64,000 bases of DNA, taken from the NCBI RefSeq assembly GCF_000252165.1, contig NZ_BAET01000008.1, positions 124,001-188,000 of the forward strand, given 5' to 3'. This document shows positions 19,942 to 30,289 of the stretch, in pieces. The notes beneath the pieces were generated by a model. That model had not been told where the DNA came from. It made no database searches and worked only from the letters and a program-made list of their open reading frames with translations. Position numbers and translations under genes: made by a program. The number at the start of each line of letters is the position of its first letter. Positions within the stretch are counted from its first letter, which is position 1. The DNA comes from Glaciecola punicea ACAM 611. GTDB lineage: Bacteria > Pseudomonadota > Gammaproteobacteria > Enterobacterales > Alteromonadaceae.

Positions 19942-20778
19942 CTATTTTACGCTAGTAGTTTTACCGACAATTTTCATTGCGTCTACAGTTTGTTCAACGT
20001 CGTGTACACGCAATATACTGGCGCCTAACATAGCGGCAATAGTATGCGCCGCAATGTCGCCCGACAAACGATTATCGACATCCTTGTTGAGGAGATTGCC
20101 AATCATTGATTTACGCGACATACCAGCTACTACTGGCAAATCAAACTGGGTAAATTGCATCAGTGATTTCAATAATTGATAGTTGTTGTCTAGTGACTTG
20201 CCAAATCCAAAACCAGGATCTAACAAAATTTGATTGTAGTGGAAACCAGCCGAGGTAAGACGCTCAATTTGAAACCTAAAAAAATCGCTAACTTCAGCCA
20301 CCACGCATCCATATTGAGGTGCACATTGCATCGTCGCCGGTGTGCCCTTCATGTGCATTACGCAGGTAGGAACATTTAGTTCTTTAGCAAATTTGGCAGC
20401 CGTTTCAAGCGCATTTGGTAGTTTCAAAGCACGCACATCGTTAATTAACCTAGCACCTGCACTAACTGCTTCTTGCATTACTATCGCCTTGCTTGTGTCA
20501 ACTGACACAATGACATCAAGTTCATTATTTATTGCTTCAATGACTGGAATTACACGGTTAAGCTCTTCTTCTAAGCTTACGGCTGTGGCGCCTGGGCGAG
20601 TGGACTCGCCACCTACATCTATAAACGTGGCGCCATGCTTAAGCATAAGCGATGCCTGCTTCAAGGCCTTGTTTAGGCTTATAAATCTGCCACCGTCGGA
20701 GAATGAATCTGGCGTTACATTCAGTATCCCCATTACTTTGGGGCTGTTAAAGATAACTTCACGATCTTTAAACAACAT
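19942..20778 (-). CDS. folP: Dihydropteroate synthase
   Basis: FolP condenses p-aminobenzoate with dihydropterin pyrophosphate in folate synthesis and is the sulfonamide target. Signatures are GILNVTPDSFSDGG, then FIDVGGESTRPGA, then LDPGFGFGKS, and the C-terminal RVHDVEQTVDAM. I choose the ATG at 20778 (MLFKDREVIF), giving 278 residues and matching the family start. The frame extends to a TTG at 20838 that adds 20 residues with no family counterpart. A terminator-like hairpin at 20891-20910 separates it from ftsH, so folP-glmM may be a separate transcript or depend on read-through. Confidence 0.97.
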   Translation of the reverse strand: MLFKDREVIFNSPKVMGILNVTPDSFSDGGRFISLNKALKQASLMLKHGATFIDVGGESTRPGATAVSLEEELNRVIPVIEAINNELDVIVSVDTSKAIVMQEAVSAGARLINDVRALKLPNALETAAKFAKELNVPTCVMHMKGTPATMQCAPQYGCVVAEVSDFFRFQIERLTSAGFHYNQILLDPGFGFGKSLDNNYQLLKSLMQFTQFDLPVVAGMSRKSMIGNLLNKDVDNRLSGDIAAHTIAAMLGASILRVHDVEQTVDAMKIVGKTTSVK

Positions 20779-20890
20779 TGCAGAACGTTCCTGTGCAGAC
20801 TTATAAAATAGCACGAGATTATACCCGATCGTAATCAAAAAATAATGTTAAATAAAACTTTCCATTACAAAATGGCTCTCTAAACGAAAA

Positions 20891-20910
20891 ACACCGGCAT
20901 AAGCCGGTGT
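20891..20910 (-). terminator. Rho-independent terminator after ftsH
   Basis: ACACCGGC (20891-20898) pairs perfectly with GCCGGTGT (20903-20910) around ATAA. On the minus strand it is followed by TTTTTCGTTT. It lies 34 bases past the ftsH stop and would end or attenuate the ftsH transcript before folP. Confidence 0.85.
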
Positions 20911-20943
20911 TGTTTAACTTTGCAAACTACTCCCTACATTTGC

Positions 20944-22857
20944 TTAAGTAGCTTTGCTTGCTTCACTATCATCTGCCGGCTTGTCGTCTTTCCCGACATC
21001 AACTGAAGAACCACCGGTTGGCGTGTTGGAATCAGACTTATCATTGTTATCCCAATCTGCTGGTTGGCGTACTTCTCTGCGAGCCATTAAGTCGTCAATT
21101 TGCTTGGCGTCTATTGTCTCATACTTCATTAACGCATCTTTCATGGTGTGCAGTACATCTATGTTGTCGCGTAATATTTGCTCCGCACGCTTGTAGTTAC
21201 GGTCTAAAACGTCTTTGATTTCAGCGTCGATGACCTTGGCAGTTTCGTCAGACATGTTGTTTGACTTACCCGGCATGTACATTTCATTTTCATCATCAGC
21301 AAACAACTGCGGGCCTAGTTTAGTCGACAGTCCCCACTGCGTTACCATTTTCTTAGCAATTTCGGTAGCGCGTTCTATGTCGTTTGATGCTCCCGTGGTA
21401 ACCATTTCTTCACCGTAGATAATTTCTTCGGCCAAACGGCCGCCGTATAAGCTAGAAATCATACATTCCAAGTGGCGTTTGGAGTAACTAAGACGGTCTT
21501 GTTCCGGCAAGTACATTGTTACCCCCAACGCTCTACCGCGAGGAATAATGGACACTTTGTAAACAGGATCATGTTCAGGTACTACGCGACCGACTATTGC
21601 GTGTCCAGCCTCGTGGTAAGCAGTCATGGTCTTTTCATCTTCCGTCATTACCATACTCTTACGCTCTGAGCCCATCATTATTTTGTCTTTTGCTTTGTCA
21701 AACTCTTCCTGCGAGACTACTTTCTTGTTAGTTCTGGCCGCAAACAAGGCTGCTTCATTCACGAGGTTGGCTAAATCAGCACCAGAAAACCCTGGTGTAC
21801 CACGCGCGATTACTGAAGCTTGTACGTTGTCAGACAAAGGAACTTTACGCATGTGAACTTTCAATATTTGTTCACGACCTCTTATGTCAGGCAGACCAAC
21901 CGTTACTTGACGATCAAAACGACCAGGGCGAAGTAATGCTGGGTCTAAGACGTCAGGGCGGTTAGTAGCCGCAATAACGATTATGCCTTCGTGCCCTTCA
22001 AAACCATCCATCTCGACTAGCATTTGATTAAGAGTCTGCTCGCGTTCGTCGTTTCCGCCGCCCATTCCTGCGCCACGTTTACGCCCTACCGCGTCTATTT
22101 CATCTATGAAAATAATACACGGAGATGACTTTTTCGCTTGCTCAAACATATCTCTGACCCGAGAGGCACCTACACCGACGAACATTTCAACAAAATCAGA
22201 CCCTGATATAGTGAAAAATGGTACTTTTGCTTCACCTGCGATAGCTTTAGCGAGGAGAGTTTTACCTGTTCCTGGAGGCCCTATCATTAGCACCCCTTTT
22301 GGAATTTTCCCGCCTAACTTTTGAAACTTGGTCGGGTCGCGCAAAAAGTCAACTAACTCAGACACGTCTTCTTTAGCTTCGTCGCAACCAGCAACATCAG
22401 CAAAAGATGTTTTAATTTGGTCTTCGCCCAGCAACCTTGCTTTACTCTTACCAAAAGACATTGCACCTCGACCGCCACCACCGCCTTGCATTTGGCGCAT
22501 GAAGAATATCCAAACACCAATAAGCAATAACATTGGAAACCAATTAATGAAAATTCGGCCTAACAATGATGCTTCTTCTGGTTCTTTACCAAAAGCACGA
22601 ATATCTTTTTCCAGCAATTGATCTAGTAATTTGTCATCGCGGATAGGCATATAAGTGGTGAAGTTCTCGTTGTTGCGAAGTGTACCAGTGATTTTTTGAC
22701 CATCCACCAGTACTTCAACGACGTTTCCGTCTTCAACGTCTTTTAAAAACGAAATATAGTCTTTTTGTGGCTTAGGCGTTGTTTGGCCATTAAAGCCCTG
22801 AAACACCATCATTAACACAACTGCAATGACCAACCATAATATGAGATTTTTTGCCAT
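20944..22857 (-). CDS. ftsH: ATP-dependent zinc metalloprotease FtsH
   Basis: FtsH is the membrane-anchored AAA+ protease that degrades LpxC, sigma-32, SecY and damaged membrane proteins. It has a TM helix at residues 4-21, a periplasmic domain, and a second TM around 102-120. The AAA module has Walker A GPPGTGKT (K199) and Walker B IIFIDEID, then SRH PGRFDRQ. The zinc protease has HEAGH at 415-419. I use the ATG at 22857 ([10 protein letters not shown], identical to the E. coli start); the frame opens three codons earlier at a TTG. Length is about 637. The rlmE gene that normally precedes ftsH is absent. Confidence 0.98.
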   Translation of the reverse strand: MAKNLILWLVIAVVLMMVFQGFNGQTTPKPQKDYISFLKDVEDGNVVEVLVDGQKITGTLRNNENFTTYMPIRDDKLLDQLLEKDIRAFGKEPEEASLLGRIFINWFPMLLLIGVWIFFMRQMQGGGGGRGAMSFGKSKARLLGEDQIKTSFADVAGCDEAKEDVSELVDFLRDPTKFQKLGGKIPKGVLMIGPPGTGKTLLAKAIAGEAKVPFFTISGSDFVEMFVGVGASRVRDMFEQAKKSSPCIIFIDEIDAVGRKRGAGMGGGNDEREQTLNQMLVEMDGFEGHEGIIVIAATNRPDVLDPALLRPGRFDRQVTVGLPDIRGREQILKVHMRKVPLSDNVQASVIARGTPGFSGADLANLVNEAALFAARTNKKVVSQEEFDKAKDKIMMGSERKSMVMTEDEKTMTAYHEAGHAIVGRVVPEHDPVYKVSIIPRGRALGVTMYLPEQDRLSYSKRHLECMISSLYGGRLAEEIIYGEEMVTTGASNDIERATEIAKKMVTQWGLSTKLGPQLFADDENEMYMPGKSNNMSDETAKVIDAEIKDVLDRNYKRAEQILRDNIDVLHTMKDALMKYETIDAKQIDDLMARREVRQPADWDNNDKSDSNTPTGGSSVDVGKDDKPADDSEASKAT

Positions 22858-23243
22858 GTCGCTCAACGCTATGACCCTCTAAATAAAAATAAAAGAATTA
22901 ATTTGAAAGCTTTTGCTATCAACCTTAAACACAGTACTATACTTTCTAGCCTCGTGCCACTATCCAACCATACGCCTTGTTTACGCAACTTGTGCCGAAC
23001 TTGTTCAATAGGACATAGAAAACTTTTTATTTCTATTGATTGCTTGTCCACATTTTTTGACGTTTCTAAATATTGTCCAGTAATAAGCGCTAGTTCAAAT
23101 ATAAGTTGAAGCTGCGCAAACTAAACCCAAAGGATAATATTTTTTCCATGATGTAACAACACCGGTCGCTTTCGTTATTAAGTGTAGGTAGAATAACCAA
23201 ATTCAAGTGCAGCATCTACATTACTAAAGGCAACTTCTCAAAA
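22858..23243. other. ftsH-yhbY divergent intergenic region without rlmE
   Basis: This gap of about 385 bases separates divergent ftsH and yhbY and should hold both promoters. In most gammaproteobacteria the 23S rRNA methyltransferase gene rlmE (about 630 bases) is here, ahead of ftsH. I read both strands and see no RlmE motif. The only open stretch on the ftsH strand is 60 codons from a GTG at 23051, without recognisable similarity. I cannot name a definite promoter or terminator. Confidence 0.6.
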
Positions 23244-23540
23244 ATGATTCTTACTAACAAGCAAAAACAGTACTTAACAGGCTTAGCCCATCCCTTAAAA
23301 GCTGTCGTTCAATTAGGCAACAATGGTTTAACTGAGGGCGTTCTTGCAGAAATTGACTCTGCCCTTAGTCACCATGAGCTTATCAAAGTGAAAGTGGTAT
23401 CTGATGGCCGCGATGAAAAAACGCTCATAATGGATGCCATTGTAGGTGAAACTAATTCTGTCAAAGTGCAAAGCATTGGAAATGTCTTAGTTATTTATAA
23501 GCCCAGTAAAGAACCTACTATAAAACTGCCCAGGAAATAA
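23244..23540 (+). CDS. yhbY: Ribosome-associated RNA-binding protein YhbY
   Basis: YhbY is a single CRM-domain protein that binds pre-50S ribosomal subunits. The 98 residues show the family pattern: LTNKQKQYLTGLAHPLKAVV, the GxxG-like loop QLGNNGLTEGV, LSHHELIKVKV, and a C-terminal strand LVIYKPSKEP. It is divergent from ftsH, the standard location. The SDR gene follows 31 bases later on the same strand and may be read from the same promoter. The assignment is secure. Confidence 0.95.
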   Translation: MILTNKQKQYLTGLAHPLKAVVQLGNNGLTEGVLAEIDSALSHHELIKVKVVSDGRDEKTLIMDAIVGETNSVKVQSIGNVLVIYKPSKEPTIKLPRK

Positions 23541-23571
23541 TTAGTATTCATTAGATGTATAAAGGAAGCTT

Positions 23572-24342
23572 ATGAACTTATCATCCTCTTTTTCAATTGT
23601 TACCGGTGGTTGCTCTGGCTTAGGTCACGCCACCGCTAAAGCACTAATTGAATCTGGCTGGGAAGTTTGTATTTTTGACCTAAACCAAGAAAATGGGCAA
23701 AACATCGCAGAAGATCTAAGCCAACATTCTTGTTTTTTTGAATATGTAGATGTTACCTCTAGCAGCAGTGTTGAAAGCGCCCTTGCAAAGTTTCAACAAA
23801 AAAATATCCGTTTACTAGTAAACTGTGCCGGCGTAGCACCTGCAAAACGCACGCTTAATCGTGATGGAGAAGCCATGCCACTAGCAGACTTTGCCAGCGT
23901 TATTAATATCAATCTTGTGGGCTCCTTCAATGTTGCGCGACTTGTAGCGGCGGCTATGGCAAAAAACACCAGCTTTAATGATGATGGTGGTCGTGGCCTT
24001 ATTATTAACACCGCTTCTGTCGCCGGATATGAAGGCCAAATTGGGCAAACAGCGTACGCCGCCAGTAAGGCTGGTTTGATTGGTTTGAGTTTACCTCTGG
24101 CCAGAGATCTTGCGCCTGTTGGCATTCGAGTTAATACTATTGCACCGGGTATTATGGCCACACCAATGCTGCTTGCGATGCCTGACAGCGTGCAAAGCGC
24201 ATTAGCCAGTAATGTACAGCATCCAAGACGTTTAGGGTTGCCTGAAGAGTTTGCCAAATTGGTTCTTCATATAGCTGATAATGGTTATATTAACGGCGAA
24301 ACTATTCGTTTAGACGGCGGCCTAAGAATGCCACCCAAGTAA
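23572..24342 (+). CDS. SDR-family dehydrogenase, probable 3-hydroxyacyl-CoA dehydrogenase type
   Basis: This 256-residue short-chain dehydrogenase has the cofactor loop TGGCSGLG (residues 11-18), NCAG at 84-87, catalytic S149, Y162 and K166 (YAASK), and PGIMATPM after the active site. The acidic residue after the second strand (FDLN) favours NAD+ over NADP+. The sequence around RGLIINTASVAGYEGQIGQ is typical of the type-2 3-hydroxyacyl-CoA dehydrogenase/HSD10 group used in fatty-acid and branched-chain degradation. It follows yhbY and converges on the lon-like gene with a 21-base gap. Substrate is inferred by subgroup resemblance. Confidence 0.8.
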   Translation: MNLSSSFSIVTGGCSGLGHATAKALIESGWEVCIFDLNQENGQNIAEDLSQHSCFFEYVDVTSSSSVESALAKFQQKNIRLLVNCAGVAPAKRTLNRDGEAMPLADFASVININLVGSFNVARLVAAAMAKNTSFNDDGGRGLIINTASVAGYEGQIGQTAYAASKAGLIGLSLPLARDLAPVGIRVNTIAPGIMATPMLLAMPDSVQSALASNVQHPRRLGLPEEFAKLVLHIADNGYINGETIRLDGGLRMPPK

Positions 24343-24363
24343 TGCTCCCACCGAAGAAAAACA

Positions 24364-26784
24364 CTACTCATCGGTCATGCCGTTTACCACGTTTGAAATG
24401 GCAAAGAGCCTAGAAATCGCCATGCTATGTACGGTATTTTTAGGATAGGTACCGCGGGAACTTAGCTTACCTGCCGTCTGTTTCATTGTTACGCAGATAG
24501 CTTGGTCTACATCACTCACCGCATAGATTGTGAACAAACCATTTTCAACTGCTGCTATAACCTCGTCGCTCAGCATAAGGTTAACGTGGTTCGATTTTGG
24601 AATAACAACGCCCTGCTCTCCTGTTAGGCCGCGATTTGCACATAAAGTAAAATATCCTTCAATCTTTTCATTTATGCCGCCAACCGCTTGTACCTCGCCC
24701 AACTGGTTAATAGAGCCGGTTATGGCAATACCTTGTTCAAGCCCAATATCGGTCAAAGAGGATATGAGCGCAAGCAGTTCTGCCAATGACGCGCTGTCAC
24801 CATCTATATAACCATATGACTGCTCCAATGCAATGTTTGCACTTAAGGTAAGCGGAAACGTCTTAGCATACTTATTACCCAAATAACCGGTTAATAGTAA
24901 TACTCCCTTAGAATGAATAGACTGTCCAAGTTCTACTTCTCTTTCAATATCTACCACACCACTTGAACCTGCGTACACCGACGCAGTTACACGTGCGGGT
25001 GTACCAAATGCAGTATCCCCAACTTCTAGTACGGTTAAGCCATTAACAGTCCCGACAGCCTTACCTGCAGTAGAAATGAGAACATGGCCTTCCTCAATGT
25101 CGAGTAAAAACGTATCGCTTACACGACCTGAGCGGTATTTTTTCGCTTTTAAGGCATATTCTATATGTGCTCTTGTTAGTATCTCATTATTAGCCAGGCG
25201 GCAAAAATAATGAGCTTCATTTAATAATTCAATTACGTCTGCAAATTTGGCGCTTAGCTTACTTTGATGCTCTCCTTGACGTAAGCTATAACGAATGCAA
25301 AAAGCTATTGCGTCATGATTAATATCGCTTAAGCCTATATTGGCCACTTGCTGCCTTAAGCGCGTTACAAAATGATTTATATTCTCTTGGGTAAGATCTA
25401 TTTCATGATCAAAATCGACCAGTACTCTGACCAGTTCTGAAAATTCTGGGTCATATTCTTGTAAGGTATAATAAAGTTCGCTAGAGCCTAATAATATGAG
25501 TTTTACCTTGAGCGGTATAGGCTGCGGGATTTGAGTGATGTTGTTAACCATTGCAAGGTCTTGCTGAGGCAGTTCTAGGCGTATTTGCTCAAACTTGAGG
25601 GCAAGCTTAAGGGCCTCCCAAACGTGAGGATGATCCAATAGTTTCTCAGCATCAAGCACCAAGTATCCTGCATTAGCTCGGTGTAAAGCACCAGCAGTTA
25701 TCATTTGGTAATTTGTATATATACTTCCCTGTACGCTTGTGTATTCGATTTTACCAAACAGGTTTTGATAATTTGGATTAGGCTCATAAATTAAAGGCAC
25801 AATATCACAAGCCTTGTTAGCCACTAGTACGTTTGGTAGATATGTGTCTACAAATAATGCACGTTTATCAAATTCATTGCCCTTGTCGTCTTTGTCGTCA
25901 CCCGACAACACTTCAATTACCGTTTCAATCAAATGCTTCTTTAACTGCTGACAATATTTCAAAATGGCTATATTACCAACATATTTTTGTTCCAAGGCTT
26001 TTAGAAGTGGACGGATGCCTTGCTCTACTGTTTCTTGCTTAAGCGCTTTTTGTTGTTCAACACTTGCACGTTGCCAAGCAGGCAATTCAAGTAAAGCTTC
26101 GCTTAAGTGTACTTCTAGACCATCTATAACATCGTAATAATGCTGACGATCGATATCGGTTTTGCTGGTAAATTCACCATCGTTTAGAGGTTTCCCGTCT
26201 ATAATAGGCGAAAACGTTATGTTATTTCCGTCTTCCACTAAAGCAACACTTCGCGATAAGGCTATTTTTTCTACTTGGTCAATTGCACTGTCATATTTTT
26301 GATCAAAATGACGCGTTATTGCTCCTTTTTTACGCTGAAAACTTGGGTTTTCGAATACCGCTGGAAAGGTGGCCATTATTTCGTCTATCAACGTTTCTAT
26401 ATCCTTGACCAAACGCTTACTTTCCCCCGCTGCCAGCGATAAGGCCATTGGCTCACGTTCAGCCTCAAGATTGTTTAAGTAACACCAATCAAGCACTGGA
26501 TATTTTGGTTTTTTTATCGCAGTAATATAGTCGTTAACAAGGGTAAAACGACCGGTAGCCTGTTCGCCCATTACGTATAGGTTGTAACCCGCAGCATCAA
26601 CACCTAATCCAAACGACAGAGCGTCTTTTGCTCTTTGTTGGCCAATAAGAGAGCTGCTTTTTATATTCGCCTCTATTGCTTGCGCTATCATAGACAAGGG
26701 CACATCAACGCTTAATTGACTGGGTAAAAGAGCAAGTTTTTTACGTTCTGTAGCACTTGTTTCGGCAGGAGTTAAGACTGTCAC
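24364..26784 (-). CDS. LonB/YcbZ-type Lon-family protease
   Basis: The 806 residues form a Lon-related protease of the YcbZ group rather than canonical Lon. The C-terminal peptidase domain has GDSAS with S664 and the lysine K707 in INEKIEG, the Ser-Lys dyad of Lon enzymes. The front half carries the AAA-like region: LIGQQRAKDALSFGL near 45 and a nucleotide loop GEQATGRFTL (about 73-82) that lacks the usual P-loop lysine, then ANAGYLVLDAEKLL as the Walker B-like segment. There is a central charged insertion. It lacks the N-terminal LAN domain of Lon. It faces the SDR gene convergently and is divergent from leuS across 243 bases. Substrates are unknown. Confidence 0.88.
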   Translation of the reverse strand: MTVLTPAETSATERKKLALLPSQLSVDVPLSMIAQAIEANIKSSSLIGQQRAKDALSFGLGVDAAGYNLYVMGEQATGRFTLVNDYITAIKKPKYPVLDWCYLNNLEAEREPMALSLAAGESKRLVKDIETLIDEIMATFPAVFENPSFQRKKGAITRHFDQKYDSAIDQVEKIALSRSVALVEDGNNITFSPIIDGKPLNDGEFTSKTDIDRQHYYDVIDGLEVHLSEALLELPAWQRASVEQQKALKQETVEQGIRPLLKALEQKYVGNIAILKYCQQLKKHLIETVIEVLSGDDKDDKGNEFDKRALFVDTYLPNVLVANKACDIVPLIYEPNPNYQNLFGKIEYTSVQGSIYTNYQMITAGALHRANAGYLVLDAEKLLDHPHVWEALKLALKFEQIRLELPQQDLAMVNNITQIPQPIPLKVKLILLGSSELYYTLQEYDPEFSELVRVLVDFDHEIDLTQENINHFVTRLRQQVANIGLSDINHDAIAFCIRYSLRQGEHQSKLSAKFADVIELLNEAHYFCRLANNEILTRAHIEYALKAKKYRSGRVSDTFLLDIEEGHVLISTAGKAVGTVNGLTVLEVGDTAFGTPARVTASVYAGSSGVVDIEREVELGQSIHSKGVLLLTGYLGNKYAKTFPLTLSANIALEQSYGYIDGDSASLAELLALISSLTDIGLEQGIAITGSINQLGEVQAVGGINEKIEGYFTLCANRGLTGEQGVVIPKSNHVNLMLSDEVIAAVENGLFTIYAVSDVDQAICVTMKQTAGKLSSRGTYPKNTVHSMAISRLFAISNVVNGMTDE

Positions 26785-26995
26785 TTTATATTTTTTATCC
26801 TAGGGAGTATGGCATACGTATTTTGTGTTTTAGACCACTTTGGCACCCTGCTAGTGTACAGGATTTTTAGCGTTGTCACATATGCAAAAATAAAACTGAG
26901 GAGCTTTGAGTGAAAATATCCATAAAATCTCTCTTTTTAGTCAGTATGTCCTTGTCGAAAGCTAGCATTACAGGCTATTCTAATAAACTTTATTT

Positions 26996-27001
26996 TATAA
27001 T
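26996..27001 (+). promoter_or_regulatory. Candidate -10 box for leuS operon
   Basis: A perfect TATAAT lies 26 bases before the leuS ATG in the 243-base gap divergent from the lon-like gene. No good -35 hexamer sits 16-18 bases upstream, so this is only a candidate. The rest of the gap shows nothing I can assign; I looked for and did not see a T-box or leader peptide. Confidence 0.3.
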
Positions 27002-27027
27002 AATTACCATGCGAGAATTCTGTTTCA

Positions 27028-29664
27028 ATGTCAAACGCTGAAGTCAATTTACCCTCATCACAACATGAATATAACCCAAAAGAGATAGAAGCGAATGCAC
27101 AGCTGCACTGGCTTAATAACAAAGTATTCGAGGTTGAGGTTAAGCCCGATCAAGAAAAATTCTACTGCTTGTGCATGTTCCCCTACCCTAGCGGACGATT
27201 ACATATGGGGCATGTTAGAAACTACACCATAGGCGATGTTGTAAGCCGTTTTGAGCGTATGCAGGGTAAAAATGTACTTCAGCCCATGGGATGGGATGCG
27301 TTTGGTTTGCCGGCAGAAAACGCCGCCTTGAATAATAATAGCGCACCTGCACAGTGGACATTAGACAATATTGGTTACATGAAAGAGCAGCTTCAAGCCT
27401 TAGGCTTTGGCTATGACTGGCGCCGTGAAGTCACCACGTGTAAACCTGAGTATTATAAATGGGAGCAGTGGTTTTTTACGCGCCTATTTAACAAAGGCCT
27501 TGTGTATAAAAAGAACGCTACCGTTAATTGGGACCCTGTAGACCAGACGGTACTGGCAAACGAACAGGTAGTAGACGGAAAAGGTTGGCGCTCGGGCGCG
27601 GTTGTTGAACAAAAAGAAATCCCGCAGTGGTTTATTAAGATCACCGATTACGCGGATGAACTACTTGACGACTTAGACAAACTAGATGAATGGCCAGCGC
27701 AGGTAAAAACCGCTCAACGAAACTGGATAGGCCGTTCCCAGGGCGTTGATGTTACCTTCGATTTATTCACACCAAGTGCAGGAATGAACCAGCTTGAGGT
27801 TTACACCACACGCCCTGACACCTTATATGGTGTCAGCTATCTAGCCATTGCAGCGGCGCATCCTATTGCGCAAGAGTTAAGCGAATCAAATAGCGCTATG
27901 GCAGCATTTATTGATGAGTGCAAAAACACCAAAACTACAGAAGCTGAGCTGGCTACCATGGAGAAAAAAGGCATGCCGACAGGCCTTTTTGCCATACATC
28001 CTTTAACCGGTGAGCATTTGCCCATATGGATTGCTAACTTCGTACTAATGAGCTATGGCTCGGGCGCCGTAATGTCGGTGCCGGCCCACGATCAGCGCGA
28101 TTGGGAATTTGCAACTAAATACAAACTTCCGATCTTACAGGTGGTTGCTTTTAAAGAAGAGCACGCAGGAACTGATATAAATGAGTCTGCCTATACTGAG
28201 AAAAATACGCTGATTAATTCTGCTGAATATAGCGCATTAAGTTTTGAGGATGGTTTTAATGCAATTGCAGACAAACTAGGCGCGCTGGGTTACGGTAAAA
28301 AGGCAGTTAAATATCGCTTACGCGACTGGGGTGTTTCACGCCAACGCTATTGGGGTACACCTATTCCTATTGTTAACGATGAGCAAGGTAACTCTCACGC
28401 CGTTAATGTAGAAGACTTGCCTGTAATTTTGCCTACCGATGTAATTATGGATGGCGTAATATCGCCAATAAAAGCTGATCCCCAATGGGCAAAAACAACC
28501 CATAACGGCATTCCCATGACGCGCGAAACCGACACTTTTGACACCTTTATGGAGTCGTCTTGGTATTATGCTCGCTACACATCAGCGCCTAGCGACGCTA
28601 TGTTAAACCCTGAAGAAGCAAACTATTGGCTGCCTGCCGACCAATACATTGGCGGTATTGAGCATGCTATTCTGCATCTATTATATTCACGTTTTTTTCA
28701 TAAACTATTGCGCGACGAAGGCTTAGTTAACAGCGATGAGCCCTTTAAACGCTTACTTTGTCAAGGCATGGTGCTCGCTAATGCGTTTTTCACCAAAGAT
28801 GCAAGCGGCAAAGTGACTTGGCACAAACCAGATGATCTAAGCATTGAAAAAGACGACAAAGGCAGAATTATAAGCGCGCTCGTCACTAGCAGCCACGAGT
28901 CGGTGGAGCACGCCGGCATGATAAAAATGTCAAAGTCAAAAAACAACGGTATTGATCCACAAAAAGTCATAGATTTATACGGCGCTGATACTATCCGTTT
29001 ATACACCATGTTTGCGGCGCCGCCTGAGCAAGACCTAGAATGGACAGAGTCTGCGGTAGACGGCGCTAATAGATTCCTGCGCCGCTTTTATCGCTTGGCC
29101 ACACAGCATGTGCAAAGCGAATTATTTACCGGCAGTGCCATTGATTATTCATATAAAAACTTATCCAAAGTGCAAAAAGCATGTCGATTTGAACTGCACA
29201 GTGCCATCCTAAAAGTGAGCGATGATGTTTTACGTCGTCAAACCTTCAATACTGCCATTGCCAAAATGATGGAACTGCTTAACTACCTGCAAAAATTTGA
29301 AGTGAATGATGCAATTGACCATGCAATAATGCACGAAGCCATAGTCGCCATGATTAAAATGCTTAATCCCGTAACACCGCATATCTGCGAGAGTTTGTAT
29401 ACGCAAATGCAATGCCCCGGTGAATTACAAACAGCCGTATGGCCAGTATGTGATGAACGCGCTTTAGTGGAAGACGAAAAACTTATCGTAGTACAGGTAA
29501 ACGGCAAGCTACGCGCCAAGCTTACTGTGGCCGCCAATATAGATAAAGCCTTACTTGAAGCACTTGCGCTTAAACATGAAAACGTGGCGCCTTTTACGCA
29601 GGGTAAACAACTACGAAAAGTCATCATTATTCCTGGCAAGTTAGTCAACATAGTAGCCAATTAA
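27028..29664 (+). CDS. leuS: Leucyl-tRNA synthetase
   Basis: LeuS charges tRNA-Leu and proofreads it. The 878 residues include the HIGH motif as HMGH (59-62, within [12 protein letters not shown]), the CP1 editing domain with [10 protein letters not shown] and the AHDQRD segment, KMSKS in [11 protein letters not shown] at about residue 635, an anticodon-binding domain, and the bacterial C-terminal domain ending in GKLVNIVAN. The start gives about a dozen more residues than the E. coli protein. It opens a tight rightward series; lptE begins a few bases after the stop. leuS-lptE-holA is the conserved order in gammaproteobacteria. Confidence 0.98.
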   Translation: MSNAEVNLPSSQHEYNPKEIEANAQLHWLNNKVFEVEVKPDQEKFYCLCMFPYPSGRLHMGHVRNYTIGDVVSRFERMQGKNVLQPMGWDAFGLPAENAALNNNSAPAQWTLDNIGYMKEQLQALGFGYDWRREVTTCKPEYYKWEQWFFTRLFNKGLVYKKNATVNWDPVDQTVLANEQVVDGKGWRSGAVVEQKEIPQWFIKITDYADELLDDLDKLDEWPAQVKTAQRNWIGRSQGVDVTFDLFTPSAGMNQLEVYTTRPDTLYGVSYLAIAAAHPIAQELSESNSAMAAFIDECKNTKTTEAELATMEKKGMPTGLFAIHPLTGEHLPIWIANFVLMSYGSGAVMSVPAHDQRDWEFATKYKLPILQVVAFKEEHAGTDINESAYTEKNTLINSAEYSALSFEDGFNAIADKLGALGYGKKAVKYRLRDWGVSRQRYWGTPIPIVNDEQGNSHAVNVEDLPVILPTDVIMDGVISPIKADPQWAKTTHNGIPMTRETDTFDTFMESSWYYARYTSAPSDAMLNPEEANYWLPADQYIGGIEHAILHLLYSRFFHKLLRDEGLVNSDEPFKRLLCQGMVLANAFFTKDASGKVTWHKPDDLSIEKDDKGRIISALVTSSHESVEHAGMIKMSKSKNNGIDPQKVIDLYGADTIRLYTMFAAPPEQDLEWTESAVDGANRFLRRFYRLATQHVQSELFTGSAIDYSYKNLSKVQKACRFELHSAILKVSDDVLRRQTFNTAIAKMMELLNYLQKFEVNDAIDHAIMHEAIVAMIKMLNPVTPHICESLYTQMQCPGELQTAVWPVCDERALVEDEKLIVVQVNGKLRAKLTVAANIDKALLEALALKHENVAPFTQGKQLRKVIIIPGKLVNIVAN

Positions 29665-29689
29665 GACCATGGTGAAAAAGGATATGCGC

Positions 29690-30289
29690 GTGAATAAACG
29701 ACTCAGCACATGGATAAAGTTAATTACTTTTAGCAGTTGTATTGCCATTGTTGCTGGCTGCGGGTTCACGTTACGCGGATCTCAAGCATTACCCGAAAAC
29801 TTAACACAGGTCGGCATTATTGCACCTTTTCAATACTCTGGGCTTTCAAGAGCCTTACAGAAAAGACTGCCTGTATACCAATTGACAGGTGTCATTACTC
29901 CTAGCGCTTCAGTTGACTCGGCTATGCTTGGTAAAACCGTGGTAATTCAACTTCAGCCAGAACAATTTGAGCGGCGTTTGTTGTCAGTATTTAGTTCTGG
30001 TCAAGTTGCTGAATATGATCTGGTGTACTCTGTCAAATATACGGTGACTTTTCCCAACAAACTACCTATTGATAATACGCTAACAGTGTCACGCGAATAC
30101 CAAGACGATCCTGATCAAATACTGGCTAAATCGCGTGAGCTTAATCTAGTGCTTAGTGAACTACGTGTAGAGTCAGCCGACCGCATCATTCGCTTGCTGT
30201 CTAGTCAATATAACCGCTCAATAGTAAGCACAAACAAGCAAGTTGTAAAAAAGCCAACGACGCCCTTAATTAGAAAAAGAGAAGATTAA
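29690..30289 (+). CDS. lptE: LPS-assembly lipoprotein LptE
   Basis: LptE plugs the LptD barrel and helps insert LPS in the outer membrane. A short signal peptide ends in the lipobox VAGC (C24 counting from the GTG at 29690), followed by GFTLRGSQALPENLTQVGI, the typical start of mature LptE. I prefer the GTG at 29690 because AAGGA (29678-29682) is spaced seven bases before it; the ATG at 29669 is also in frame and would add seven residues. holA starts directly after the stop. Sequence conservation in this family is low, so position between leuS and holA is an important part of the evidence. Confidence 0.92.
   Translation: MNKRLSTWIKLITFSSCIAIVAGCGFTLRGSQALPENLTQVGIIAPFQYSGLSRALQKRLPVYQLTGVITPSASVDSAMLGKTVVIQLQPEQFERRLLSVFSSGQVAEYDLVYSVKYTVTFPNKLPIDNTLTVSREYQDDPDQILAKSRELNLVLSELRVESADRIIRLLSSQYNRSIVSTNKQVVKKPTTPLIRKRED

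Noticed and set aside
22869-23051. A 60-codon minus frame upstream of ftsH as a possible remnant of rlmE
   Set aside because: The translation has no RlmE motif (no DLGAAPGGW or KDKE-type residues) and the start would be a GTG without a ribosome site.
29669-29689. ATG at 29669 as the lptE start
   Set aside because: It is possible, but the GTG at 29690 has the better spaced AAGGA site and a signal peptide of more usual length; I kept the later start and noted the alternative.
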